A DNA stretch of 64,000 bases, from the NCBI RefSeq assembly GCF_036188265.1, contig NZ_CP108093.1, positions 1,364,001 to 1,428,000 on the forward strand, given 5' to 3'. The DNA is from Streptomyces sp. NBC_00247 (GTDB lineage Bacteria > Actinomycetota > Actinomycetes > Streptomycetales > Streptomycetaceae). Shown here one piece after another: positions 28,202 to 37,064 of the stretch (position 1 is its first letter; each line of letters opens with the position of its first letter). The translations under genes and the position numbers were made by a program. The notes beneath the pieces were generated by a model. That model had not been told where the DNA came from and ran no database searches. It worked only from the letters and a program-made list of their open reading frames with translations.

Positions 28202-28592
28202 GGCTGTTGATCCTCCTGCGTTCACGGTCGTGTTGCACGTCGTCCCGGAGTACGTTCTCCCGGCGGCGGAACGCGCGGGTGGACTCCGGGCGTGTGTCCC
28301 CCGTACGGACCAACGAGCCAACGGGCCGGGGATCACGGGTACATCGGAAGTTCCTTGCGGCGGCGGTACTCGACGGAGCGGAACCACGGACCTGCCCGGC
28401 ACGGTCTTCGACAGCACCGGCATAGTAGAGGCCGCTCAGCATAGGGCCGTTGCCCGGCCGGGCGCGGGGCAAGGGGCGTTCCCGCTCCCTCCCGCACGGC
28501 ACGGCACCGCGCAAGCGGACAGGCATGGCGCACCGGGGTGACCGGGGTGCCGTACGCAGCGACGAACGACGAAGTCCCAGGGGGATCACCAG
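28202..28592. other. Divergent promoter region siderophore operon / protease
   Basis: 391 bp. I looked for a DmdR/IdeR-type iron box (TTAGGTTAGGCTAACCTAA-like) and found none by eye. No other gene or RNA is seen. The ribosome binding site of the protease (CCCAGGGGGAT) is at the right end. Confidence 0.45.
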
Positions 28593-29816
28593 ATGCGACC
28601 CATTCACCCGATCGATGCGGCCCGGAACGGGAGGGGCGGGCGCCGCGGGTCCTCGTCCGTGCTGGCGGCCGCCGCCCTCGCGACGGTACTCGCCCTCACG
28701 GCGACCGCCTGCGGGCCCGAGGAGGACGGCGCGTCCGGGGAGCCCACCGCCTCGGCCGCGGCCTCCTCGGACGGGAAGATCGTCATCCCGGACGAGTTGA
28801 AGAACCGGCTCAAGGAGCACGGGATCGATCTCGACAAGTGGCGGAACGGCGAGTGGAAGAACTGGGACAAGGACCAGTGGCTCCGTGAGGCCAAGGACTA
28901 CGTCAACCCGATCATCGAGAACCTCTGGAACCCGGAGCGGATGCGGGACGCCGACACCTCTCCGGAGCAGCCCGTCGCCGACGACATCTCCGGTGACGAG
29001 GGAGTGACCGACCCGACCCCCGCCGTCCGGGAGGCCGCCGAGGCGCACACTCCGTACCACGACAGCGTTCCGGAGAGCGGCAAGCTGCTGTTCGACGGGC
29101 CCGAGGGCTCGATGGTCTGTTCCGCCACCGTGGTGAAGGACCCGGCGCACCCGGGCAAGTCGAACCTGGTGTGGACCGCGGGGCACTGCGTGCACGCGGG
29201 CAAGGAGGGCGGCTGGTACCGCAACATCGCCTTCGTCCCCGGGTACAACGACAGCGGTATGGAGACGGCGAAGCTGGAGAGCGCCACCAAGGAGGAGATC
29301 GCTCCCTACGGCGTCTGGTGGAGCGACTGGGCCTCCACCTCGGACCAGTGGATCGCCGAGGGCGCGTCGACCGGTGGCCAGGGCGCCCCGTACGACTTCG
29401 CGGTGCTGCACGTGACGCCGGAGACCGGCGCGTCGGCCAAGTCGCTGGAGGAGACGGTCGGTTACGCGCTGCCCGTCGACTTCGACGCGCCCGCGGTGTC
29501 CGGCATCTCCTCGCTGACGGCGACCGGCTACCCGGCCGCTCCCCCGTACGACGGGCAGAGGGCGTTCCAGTGCGACGACACCCCGGGCCGGCTCTCGGTG
29601 CTCCAAGGCGAGCCCACGATGTACCGCATCGGCTGCTCGATGACCGGGGGCGCCTCGGGCGGTGGCTGGGTCGGCGAGGGCGCCGACGGCAAGCCCGCCC
29701 TGTTCTCCAACACCTCGATCGGCCCGGTCACGGCGGGCTGGCTCGCGGGGCCGCGCCTGGGCAAGGAGGCCGAGGCGGTCTACGAAGGGGTGAGCCGGAA
29801 GTACGCCGGGCAGTGA
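28593..29816 (+). CDS. Trypsin-like serine protease lipoprotein
   Basis: 407 residues. The signal peptide ends in a lipobox (LTATAC, Cys about residue 48), so the mature protein is lipid-anchored outside the membrane. A linker containing KIVIPDELKNRLKEHGIDLDKW follows. The catalytic triad is complete: His198 in VWTAGHC, Asp268 in YDFAVL and Ser355 in GGASGGGW. The fold is the S1 glutamyl-endopeptidase-like branch. It is a single gene, divergent from the siderophore operon and facing hflX across a shared terminator. The natural substrate is unknown. Confidence 0.9.
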   Translation: MRPIHPIDAARNGRGGRRGSSSVLAAAALATVLALTATACGPEEDGASGEPTASAAASSDGKIVIPDELKNRLKEHGIDLDKWRNGEWKNWDKDQWLREAKDYVNPIIENLWNPERMRDADTSPEQPVADDISGDEGVTDPTPAVREAAEAHTPYHDSVPESGKLLFDGPEGSMVCSATVVKDPAHPGKSNLVWTAGHCVHAGKEGGWYRNIAFVPGYNDSGMETAKLESATKEEIAPYGVWWSDWASTSDQWIAEGASTGGQGAPYDFAVLHVTPETGASAKSLEETVGYALPVDFDAPAVSGISSLTATGYPAAPPYDGQRAFQCDDTPGRLSVLQGEPTMYRIGCSMTGGASGGGWVGEGADGKPALFSNTSIGPVTAGWLAGPRLGKEAEAVYEGVSRKYAGQ

Positions 29817-29822
29817 CGCTCG

Positions 29823-29870
29823 CGCCGGAGGCCCGGCCGTTCCCGGTGGGGAGCGGCCGGGCCTCCGGCG
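29823..29870. terminator. Bidirectional terminator protease / hflX
   Basis: 17-bp arms at 29823-29839 and 29854-29870 (core GGAGGCCCGGCCG) lie between convergent genes. Confidence 0.85.
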
Positions 29871-29889
29871 TCGTGAACGGCTGTCGCGG

Positions 29890-31410
29890 TCAGTGGGCCG
29901 CGAGGACGAACACCGCGAGTTCCGCGGCGAGTTCCTCGTGGACCCGCGCCTTGAGCAGGGTGCCCTCCGCGGTGTGCTCCTCGGAGATCACCTCGCCGTC
30001 GGCGTGCACCCGCGAGACCAGGGCGCCCTGGATGTACGGGACCAGGGCCTCGATCTCCACGGACGGCCGGGGCAGTTCGGCGTCGACCAGCGCGAGCAGC
30101 TCGTCGATCCCGGCGCCGGTACGCGCCGAGACGGCGATGGCGTGCGGTTCCGCGCGCAGCAGCCGCGCCAGGACCAGCGGGTCCGCCGCGTCCGCCTTGT
30201 TGATCACGACGATCTCGGGAACCTTGGTGGCGCCGACCTCCCGGATCACCTCGCGCACGGCGGCGAGCTGCTCCTCGGGGACGGGGTGCGAGCCGTCCAC
30301 CACGTGCAGGATGAGGTCGGAGTCGCCGACCTCCTCCATGGTGGACCGGAACGCCTCGACCAGGTGGTGCGGCAGGTGCCGTACGAACCCGACGGTGTCG
30401 GCCAGGGTGTACAGCCGGCCGCTGGGCGTCTCGGCCCGGCGGACGGTCGGGTCCAGGGTGGCGAACAGCGAGTTCTCCACCAGGACACCGGCCCCGGTCA
30501 GGCGGTTGAGCAGGGACGACTTGCCGGCGTTGGTGTAGCCGGCGATGGCGACCGAGGGCACCTTGTTGCGCTTGCGCTCCTGCCGCTTGATCTCGCGGCC
30601 GGTCTTCATCTCCGCGATCTCCCGGCGCATCTTCGCCATCTTCTCGCGGATGCGGCGCCGGTCGGTCTCGATCTTGGTCTCACCGGGACCACGCGTGGCC
30701 ATGCCGCCACCGCCGCTGGAACCACCGCCGCCCATCTGGCGGGAGAGCGACTGGCCCCAGCCTCGCAGGCGCGGCAGCATGTACTGCATCTGTGCCAGGG
30801 AGACCTGCGCCTTGCCCTCCCGGGACTTGGCGTGCTGGGCGAAGATGTCGAGGATCAGCGCGGTCCGGTCGACCACCTTGACCTTGACGACGTCTTCGAG
30901 GTGGATGAGCTGGCCGGGGCTGAGTTCACCGTCGCAGACGACGGTGTCGGCACCGGATTCGAGCACGATGTCGCGCAGCTCCAGCGCCTTGCCGGAACCG
31001 ATGTAGGTGGCCGGGTCCGGCTTGTCGCGCCGCTGGTAGACGGCGTCGAGCACCTGGGCGCCCGCCGTCTCGGCGAGGGCGGCCAGCTCCGCGAGGGAGA
31101 TCTCGGCGTCGTGCACGGTCCCGGAGGTCCACACGCCGACGAGCACCACACGCTCCAGACGGAGCTGCCGGTACTCGACCTCGGTGACGTCCTCCAGCTC
31201 GGTGGAGAGGCCGGCCACGCGTCGCAGCGCGGCACGCTCGGAGCGGTCGAGCTGTTCTCCGTCCCGCGCCCCGTCGATCTCGTGGCTCCAGGCGACGTCC
31301 TCTTCCATCAGGGCGTCGGCCCGAAGGCTCTCGGTGGCACGTGCGGAGGCGGACTCCGTGGCGCTCTGCGCGTCCTGCGCGTCCTGGGGAAGGGAGGAAG
31401 AGGAGGTCAT
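29890..31410 (-). CDS. hflX: GTPase HflX
   Basis: 506 residues from ATG 31410, preceded by GGATCCAATG with a weak binding site. HflX is a ribosome-associated GTPase that rescues or splits stalled ribosomes under stress. The N-terminal HflX domain has DPATYIGSGKALEL and FDGELSP-like VCDGELSPGQ. A Gly-rich linker (GGGGSSGGGGMATRGPGETK) follows, then the G domain: GYTNAGKSSLLN (G1), DTVGF (G3), VVINKAD (G4) and SARTG (G5). It lies downstream of the M1 peptidase gene with a 130-bp gap. Confidence 0.97.
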   Translation of the reverse strand: MTSSSSLPQDAQDAQSATESASARATESLRADALMEEDVAWSHEIDGARDGEQLDRSERAALRRVAGLSTELEDVTEVEYRQLRLERVVLVGVWTSGTVHDAEISLAELAALAETAGAQVLDAVYQRRDKPDPATYIGSGKALELRDIVLESGADTVVCDGELSPGQLIHLEDVVKVKVVDRTALILDIFAQHAKSREGKAQVSLAQMQYMLPRLRGWGQSLSRQMGGGGSSGGGGMATRGPGETKIETDRRRIREKMAKMRREIAEMKTGREIKRQERKRNKVPSVAIAGYTNAGKSSLLNRLTGAGVLVENSLFATLDPTVRRAETPSGRLYTLADTVGFVRHLPHHLVEAFRSTMEEVGDSDLILHVVDGSHPVPEEQLAAVREVIREVGATKVPEIVVINKADAADPLVLARLLRAEPHAIAVSARTGAGIDELLALVDAELPRPSVEIEALVPYIQGALVSRVHADGEVISEEHTAEGTLLKARVHEELAAELAVFVLAAH

Positions 31411-31540
31411 TGGATCCTTACGTCGAAGATTTCCCGTGGTGACTGTCACAACGCGTCACGTCTCCGGATGATTCCCGGGGGATTCACCGGCCCGGCCTCG
31501 TTGCCGACCCCCTGATACTGGCATGCGCCCGCCGGGCCCG

Positions 31541-33055
31541 TCATGCGGGTTTCCCCGCGGCGCCCCGGCCCGGGTGCGGGGACGGGGCGGCCGGTCCCGC
31601 CGCCTTCGGGGCGGTGGCGTGCCACTCCGGGTGGCCGGGCATGGCGGGGGTCGTCTCCCCGTACAGCCAGCCGTCGAGGAAAACCGAGAGATCGCGTCCG
31701 GCCTCGCGCGAGGCGAGCTCGACGAAATCGGCCGTGGTGGCGGACCCGTCCGCGTGCCCGCGCACCCAGGCGCGCTCCAGCCGGCCGAAGGCGTCCTCGC
31801 CGATCTCCTGGCGCAGCGCGTAGAGGACCAGGGCGCTGCCGTCGTAGACCACCGGCCGGAACAGGTCGAGTTTGTTCCCGGGGGCCGGCAGGGCAGGGCG
31901 GGCGGGGGGCCCGCCGGCTGCCCGCCAGCCGTCGGAGCCGGTGTACGCGTCCCGCATGCGGCGCTCCAGCGTGGGGCCGCCCCGCTCCTCGGCGTAGCGG
32001 GCCTCGTACCAGCTCGCGTGCCCCTCGTTCAGCCAGAGGTCGGACCAGGACGCCGGGGAGACGCTGTCGCCGAACCACTGGTGCGCCAGTTCGTGGACCA
32101 TCACCGACTCGACGTACCACGCGGGGTGCGTGTCCCCGGTGAAGAGCCGCCGCTCGAAGAGCGACAGGGTCTGGGTCTCCAGCTCGAAGCCGGTGACGGT
32201 GTCCGCGACCAGCAGCCCGTACGTTTCGAAGGGGTAGGGGCCGACCTGCCGCTCCATCCACTCCATCTGGCCCGGCGTCCTGCTCAGCCAGGGTTCGAGG
32301 ACCGCCTCGTCCGCCGCCGGGACGACGTCGCGCAGCGGCAGGCCGCCGGGGCCGCTGCGGTGCGGGACCGCGGAGGTGCCGAGGGAGACCTGGGCGAGCT
32401 CGGTGGCCATCGGGTGCGCGGTGCGGAAGGTCCGGGTCACCGTGGCGCCCTGGTGGCTCACCCCGGTCGGGAGTCCGTTGGCGACGGCCGTGAGCCGCTC
32501 GGGGGTGGTGATCCGGAAGGTGAAGTACGCCTTGTCGGACGGGTGGTCGTTGCAGGGGAAGACCCGGTGTGCGGCGTCCGCCTGGGCCGCGAGGGCGAGG
32601 CCGTCGGCGGTGCGCACCCAGCCGCCGCTGTCCTTGCCCTGGTCGGGGTCGCTGGTGTGCCGGACGGTGATGCGCAGCGGCACCCCCGCGGGCAGCCGTG
32701 CGGCCGGCGTGACGATCAGGTCCTCGTCCTCGCCGCTGAACCGGGCGGCCAGTCCGTTGACGGCGACCGAGCGGACCTCGCCCCGGGCGAAGTCGAGGTT
32801 GATCCGGTCCAGGGGCTCGGTGGTCCGTGCCCCGATGACGGTGACGGCTTCCATCGGCTCGGTGCCGAGGCCGCCGTAGTCGAGGGAGATGTCGTACGAG
32901 AGGACGTCGTACCCGGGGTTGCCGAGCGTGGGGAAGAGCCGGTCCCCGATTCCGAGGGGGCCGCCTCCGGGAGGGGCGGGCGGTGCGGCGGCGATCAGGC
33001 CGGCCGACGCGGCGGCCAGCAGGACGGTGCGCAGGCGGCGGGAGGTGGGCGGCAT
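31541..33055 (-). CDS. Secreted M1 family metallopeptidase
   Basis: 504 residues. An N-terminal signal peptide (RRLRTVLLAAASAGLIAAAPPAPP) predicts export. The aminopeptidase N-like domain has the zinc site VMVHELAHQWFGDSVSP with the third ligand in LNEGHASWYEARY, and the substrate-binding G-x-M-E-like region is ...PGQMEWMERQVGPYPFETYG. A conserved Tyr lies in PVVYDGSALVLYAL. A perfect 10-bp inverted repeat sits immediately before the start codon. It is shorter than full-length M1 enzymes and lacks the large C-terminal domain, as usual in this actinobacterial subgroup. Confidence 0.93.
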   Translation of the reverse strand: MPPTSRRLRTVLLAAASAGLIAAAPPAPPGGGPLGIGDRLFPTLGNPGYDVLSYDISLDYGGLGTEPMEAVTVIGARTTEPLDRINLDFARGEVRSVAVNGLAARFSGEDEDLIVTPAARLPAGVPLRITVRHTSDPDQGKDSGGWVRTADGLALAAQADAAHRVFPCNDHPSDKAYFTFRITTPERLTAVANGLPTGVSHQGATVTRTFRTAHPMATELAQVSLGTSAVPHRSGPGGLPLRDVVPAADEAVLEPWLSRTPGQMEWMERQVGPYPFETYGLLVADTVTGFELETQTLSLFERRLFTGDTHPAWYVESVMVHELAHQWFGDSVSPASWSDLWLNEGHASWYEARYAEERGGPTLERRMRDAYTGSDGWRAAGGPPARPALPAPGNKLDLFRPVVYDGSALVLYALRQEIGEDAFGRLERAWVRGHADGSATTADFVELASREAGRDLSVFLDGWLYGETTPAMPGHPEWHATAPKAAGPAAPSPHPGRGAAGKPA

Positions 33056-33056
33056 G

Positions 33057-33079
33057 GATCACCGCTATCAGCGGTGATC
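33057..33079. promoter_or_regulatory. Inverted repeat abutting the M1 peptidase start codon
   Basis: GATCACCGCT (33057-33066) and AGCGGTGATC (33070-33079) form a perfect dyad one base upstream of the ATG. It replaces the normal ribosome binding site position, so it could be an operator or an mRNA hairpin that limits initiation. Confidence 0.6.
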
Positions 33080-33125
33080 GCCCCGGCGGGGGACGCCGCG
33101 CTGCCGGGCCACCCGAACGAGGTGG

Positions 33126-33161
33126 CCGGGCGGGCCGCCCGGCGGCGGGGCCCGCCCGGCA
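33126..33161. terminator. Terminator hairpin downstream of rshA
   Basis: GCCGGGCGGGCC (33126-33137) pairs with GGCCCGCCCGGC (33150-33161), 17 bp beyond the rshA stop. Confidence 0.75.
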
Positions 33162-33178
33162 CCGGCTCTCGGAGGCTG

Positions 33179-35164
33179 TCAGGCGCGGCTGACGTCGTAG
33201 ACCCCGGCGACGTCCCGCATGGCCCGTACGAGGGCGGGCAGGCCGTCCGCGTCGGTGAGCTGCAACGTGTAGGTGTGGCGCACCCGTTGCTCGCTGGGCG
33301 GCTCGACGGTGGCGGAGACGATGGCGGCTTCGGCGGTCGCGATGGCCTCGGTGAGGTCGGCGAGGAGCCGGGGGCGCCCGAAGGATTCCGCGACGAGCGT
33401 GACCAGGCACTCGGAGGCGTCGGCGCCCGCCTCTTCGGCGTCGCCGGTCTCCGCGGCCGTCCCGGGCCGCCAGGAGTGCGAGGGGGGCCAGTCGAGCCCG
33501 CCGGCGTCCCCGCCACCGGGCTCCGCCCCGGCCGGACCTTCGGCGTCGGGGGCGTACCGCGCGTCCTCGGCGTCCTGGGAGGCCGCGTCCTCCGGGTGGG
33601 CGTCGAACCAGCCGGCGATCGCGATGCGCGCGGCGGGGGTACGGGCGTGGTCGAGCCACTCCCTGGAGGGGCCGGAGGCGGTGTCGCGGGCGAGCAGCAG
33701 TTGCACGGTGTCGCCGTCGCCCAGGGAGGTGGCCAGGGTGGCGAGGCGGCCGTTGACCCGCGCGCCGATGCAGCGGTGCGCCCCGTCGCCGTACTGCGCG
33801 TAGGCGGCGTCCACGCAGCTGGCGCCGGCGGGGAGGACGAGGGTGCGGCCGTCGGTGCGGAAGACGGTGATCTCGCGGTCCTCCGCGAGATCGGCGCGCA
33901 GCGTGCTCCAGAAGGTGTCCGGGTCCGGCGCGGACTCCTGCCAGTCCAGCAGCCGGGAGAGCCATCCGGGCCGGGTGGGGTCGGCGCGTTCGCCGTCGGA
34001 CGGTTCTTCCCCGGCGGGGGCAGCGGTGTCCGGCGCGTAGGGATTGCCGAGGGCGACGACTCCCGCCTCGGCGACCTTGTGCATCCGGTGCGTGCGGATG
34101 AGGACTTCGGCGACCGCGCCGCCGGGGCCGACGACCGCGGTGTGCAGCGACTGGTAGAGGTTGAACTTGGGGGCGGCGACGAAGTCCTTGAACTCGGAGA
34201 TCACCGGGGTGAAACAGGTGTGGAGTTCACCGAGGACCGCGTAACAGTCCGCGTCCTCGCCGACCAGCACGAGGAGCCGGCCGAAGTCGGTGCCGCGCAG
34301 TTCCCCGCGTTTCGTCCGGACCCGGTGCACGGAGACGAAGTGCCTCGGCCTGATGAGGACTTCGGCGCTGATACCGGCCTCGTGCAGGACGCCGCGGACG
34401 TTCTGCGCGATGGTGTCGAGGGGGCTGTGCCCGCTCTCCGACTCGGCGATCAGCGTCTGGGTGTGCGCGTGTTCCTCGGGGCGGAGGATGGCGAAGACGA
34501 GGTCTTCCAGCTCGGTCTTCAGCGCCTGCACGCCGAGGCGTTCGGCGAGCGGGATCAGCACGTCCCGGGTGACCTTGGCGATCCTCACCTGCTTCTCCGG
34601 CCGCATCACCCCGAGGGTGCGCATGTTGTGCAGGCGGTCGGCGAGTTTGATCGACATGACCCGGACGTCGTTACCGGTGGCGACGAGCATCTTGCGGAAG
34701 GTCTCGGGCTCGGCGGCGTCGCCGTAGTCGACCTTCTCCAGCTTCGTGACGCCGTCGACGAGATAACTGACTTCCTCGCCGAACTCCTTGGACACCTGAT
34801 CCAGCGTCACCTCGGTGTCCTCGACGGTGTCGTGGAGCAGAGAGGCCGTCAGAGTCGTCGTCTCAGCGCCGAGTTCGGCGAGGATCAGGGTCACGGCGAG
34901 CGGGTGGGTGATGTAGGGCTCACCGCTCTTGCGCATCTGTCCGCGGTGGGAGGACTCGGCGAGGACGTAGGCCCGGCTCAGCACGGAGAGGTCGGCGTCC
35001 GGGTGATGCGCGCGGTGCGCCTCCGCCACATGGCCGATGGCGTCCGGCAGTCTTCCCCGGGAGACCGGGCCGAGGAGCGCCACCCGGCCGAGTCTGCGCA
35101 GATCGATCCGGGGACGGGAGCGTTTGCGGACGGGGACACCTGGACTGGCGGCCTCTGCACTCAT
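33179..35164 (-). CDS. rshA: RelA/SpoT-family (p)ppGpp metabolism protein RshA
   Basis: 661 residues from ATG 35164, with GGAGGT upstream. The HD hydrolase domain is intact: EPYITHPLAVTLILAEL, LLHDTVEDTEVT (the HDxxED metal motif) and IKLADRLHNMRTL. The synthetase domain is recognisable (FKDFVAAPKFNLYQSLHTAVVGPGG) but diverged where classic enzymes have the R-x-K-x3-S and YDLVGVR motifs. TGS and C-terminal ACT domains follow, separated by a disordered acidic insert. It corresponds to rshA, the second relA homologue of S. coelicolor, next to dapF as expected. The likely main activity is ppGpp hydrolysis; this is inference. Confidence 0.92.
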   Translation of the reverse strand: MSAEAASPGVPVRKRSRPRIDLRRLGRVALLGPVSRGRLPDAIGHVAEAHRAHHPDADLSVLSRAYVLAESSHRGQMRKSGEPYITHPLAVTLILAELGAETTTLTASLLHDTVEDTEVTLDQVSKEFGEEVSYLVDGVTKLEKVDYGDAAEPETFRKMLVATGNDVRVMSIKLADRLHNMRTLGVMRPEKQVRIAKVTRDVLIPLAERLGVQALKTELEDLVFAILRPEEHAHTQTLIAESESGHSPLDTIAQNVRGVLHEAGISAEVLIRPRHFVSVHRVRTKRGELRGTDFGRLLVLVGEDADCYAVLGELHTCFTPVISEFKDFVAAPKFNLYQSLHTAVVGPGGAVAEVLIRTHRMHKVAEAGVVALGNPYAPDTAAPAGEEPSDGERADPTRPGWLSRLLDWQESAPDPDTFWSTLRADLAEDREITVFRTDGRTLVLPAGASCVDAAYAQYGDGAHRCIGARVNGRLATLATSLGDGDTVQLLLARDTASGPSREWLDHARTPAARIAIAGWFDAHPEDAASQDAEDARYAPDAEGPAGAEPGGGDAGGLDWPPSHSWRPGTAAETGDAEEAGADASECLVTLVAESFGRPRLLADLTEAIATAEAAIVSATVEPPSEQRVRHTYTLQLTDADGLPALVRAMRDVAGVYDVSRA

Positions 35165-35312
35165 GGGCACCTCCGGCGACGTCGACCGGCGGTGAGAGGC
35201 AGACCTTGGTGTCCCCGGGCCGGTGCTTGATGCTACCGACCCCACCACGTACGGCAGTCCGCCTCTCGCTCAGCGTGAAGCGGATCACCCGTTCGAGCGA
35301 AACGTGGTCGGG

Positions 35313-36188
35313 TTATCGTCCGAGCGCCGATCCGAGCCAGTCCCCGTCCAGGACCCCTTCGGCGACGATGACGGCCGGTCCGGTCATCTCGACGGCGCCG
35401 TGCGGGTGTTCCGTGATCACCAGGGAGCCCCCGGGCAGATCGACGGTGTACGTGACGGGCGTGCCGGTCACCGCGGGATCGATGCCGTCCCGGCGGGCCG
35501 AGGCGACCGCGACGGCACAGGCGCCGGTGCCGCAGGAGCGGGTCTCGCCGGAACCGCGCTCGTGCACCCGCATCGCGACGTGGCGGGTGCCCCGGCGGAC
35601 GACGAACTCGATGTTGACGCCCTCGGGGTACACCTCCGCGGGGCTGTACGCGGGCTCGGTGAACAGGTTCCCGGCGTGCGCCAGGTCGTCCACGAAGGCG
35701 ACGGCGTGCGGGTTGCCCATGTTGACGTTGCGCGCTTCCCAGCTCCGGCCGTCGACGGTGACGGCCACGCCCCGTTCGGGCAGCTCGGCCCGCCCCATGG
35801 AGACGGTGATGTCGCCGTTCTTGGCGAGGTGCACCCGCTTGACCCCGCCGCGGGTGGCGATCGCGAGGTCCCCCTCCTCGACGAGTCCGGCGCGCCGCAG
35901 GTGGCGGGCGAAGACGCGCACGCCGTTGCCGCACATCTCGGCGATCGAACCGTCGCCGTTGCGGTAGTCCATGAACCACTCGGCCTCGCCCGCCATGGCG
36001 CGGGCCTCCGGGTGGGACGCGGAGCGCACGACGTGCAGCAGTCCGTCACCGCCGATGCCGGCCCTGCGGTCGCAGAGCCGCGCGACGGCCGCCGGGGGCA
36101 GGTCGAGGGCGTTGTCCGGGTCCGGAATGATCACGAAGTCGTTCTCGGTGCCGTGACCCTTGAAGAAGGTGATCTGCTCGGTGCTCAC
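35313..36188 (-). CDS. dapF: Diaminopimelate epimerase
   Basis: 291 residues. It interconverts LL- and meso-diaminopimelate for cell wall and lysine synthesis. The two catalytic cysteines are in AEMCGNGVRVFARHL and ETRSCGTGACAVAVA. FFKGHGTENDFVII and FMDYRNGDGS are family landmarks. It is the usual core gene next to rshA. It lies 1 kb outside the accessory cluster, so its proximity to cluster dapD/dapC/lysA-like genes is probably coincidental. Confidence 0.97.
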   Translation of the reverse strand: MSTEQITFFKGHGTENDFVIIPDPDNALDLPPAAVARLCDRRAGIGGDGLLHVVRSASHPEARAMAGEAEWFMDYRNGDGSIAEMCGNGVRVFARHLRRAGLVEEGDLAIATRGGVKRVHLAKNGDITVSMGRAELPERGVAVTVDGRSWEARNVNMGNPHAVAFVDDLAHAGNLFTEPAYSPAEVYPEGVNIEFVVRRGTRHVAMRVHERGSGETRSCGTGACAVAVASARRDGIDPAVTGTPVTYTVDLPGGSLVITEHPHGAVEMTGPAVIVAEGVLDGDWLGSALGR

Positions 36189-36221
36189 AAGGCAACTGTA
36201 CGGGCGCCGGGGTGCGCCCGG

Positions 36222-36659
36222 TCAGCGCAGGCGGGCCACGCGCCAGACGGCCAGGCCCACGAGGGCGAGGACGCACGCGCCGTAGAGCGCGATCACCCGC
36301 CAGTCCGGGCGGGTGCCGGAGCCGCGGGCGGGCAGGCCGGGCCAGGTGTGTCCGACGCGGCGGGCGGCCATCATGCCCCAGCCGGCGGCGCAGCCGCTGA
36401 TCAGCAGGCCGAGCATGGCGACGACGGCACCGCCGTCGCCGAACTCGAAGGCGAGCGGGAACGCGAACATCAGCGAGCCGGTCGCGGCGAGCACCACGAT
36501 CGGGGCGAGCTGCCAGATCCGCAGCCTGCGGGCGGGGCGGAGCTCGACCTCGACCTCGGGCGCCACGACGCTCTCGTCGGGCAGGTCGGAGTTCAGCCGG
36601 TCGGCGGCGAGCCGCCTCTCCGCCGCCTCCTGCTCCGTGTCACGAGGGCCGGCTTCCAT
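36222..36659 (-). CDS. Small membrane protein
   Basis: 145 residues from ATG 36659, with GGAGGG seven bases upstream (a GTG two codons earlier is too close to it). The N-terminal ~55 residues are charged and cytoplasmic. Three hydrophobic helices follow: LAPIVVLAATGSLMFAFPL, VVAMLGLLISGCAAGWGMMA and VIALYGACVLALVGLAVW, with a basic end. It starts the minus-strand dapF transcript (33 bp gap). A comparable gene lies between dapF and miaA in other streptomycetes, as I recall. Function unknown. Confidence 0.8.
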   Translation of the reverse strand: MEAGPRDTEQEAAERRLAADRLNSDLPDESVVAPEVEVELRPARRLRIWQLAPIVVLAATGSLMFAFPLAFEFGDGGAVVAMLGLLISGCAAGWGMMAARRVGHTWPGLPARGSGTRPDWRVIALYGACVLALVGLAVWRVARLR

Positions 36660-37064
36660 CGCCACGCGCCCTCCCCACTCGGAACTTCCGGAATCCATCG
36701 ATGCTCGATGATGGCACGCCCACGCGGGCGGAAAGGACGCCCGGGGCGTCCCGATGCCATCACGTGATCAGGCTGTTATAGCCCCTCATTCAGGGTTTAT
36801 GCAGGTCAGACGCCTGTCGCCGGTCGACGGATCGGTAGGGGGTCAGCAATAGCCCCAGGTCAGCGCCCAATTGGGCCGGAGACGGATCTTTCTCCGGGCG
36901 GTCCGGGGAATCCTGCCCGCCACCCAGGAGTCCGTATCGTCCCCCCGCCCCCGCCGGCCGCGCGAGAGCCGCGGCCCCGGGCGCAGAACTTCCCGCGGGT
37001 GGAGGAGCCGGCGGGGCTCCGGCGCCGGCGACCACCCCGCGCACCGACAACTCCCCCTCGGGCG
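36660..37064. other. Junction between core chromosome and accessory cluster
   Basis: 405 bp. The part around 36760-36860 has more A/T than the surroundings (for example GTGATCAGGCTGTTATAGCCCC) and a 12-bp palindrome GCCCAATTGGGC near 36866. GGAGCC-GGCGG-GGCTCC (around 37003-37019) could terminate the operon reading from 37065. No tRNA, integrase or direct-repeat attachment site is visible. In other streptomycetes miaA would be expected next. Confidence 0.4.

Noticed and set aside
31523..35230. 1235-codon open plus-strand frame
   Set aside because: Antisense of the M1 peptidase and rshA genes, no ribosome binding site, no family motif.
35313..36188. dapF as a member of the tabtoxin-type cluster
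   Set aside because: It is the conserved core neighbour of rshA and is separated from the cluster by a membrane protein gene and the 405-bp junction.
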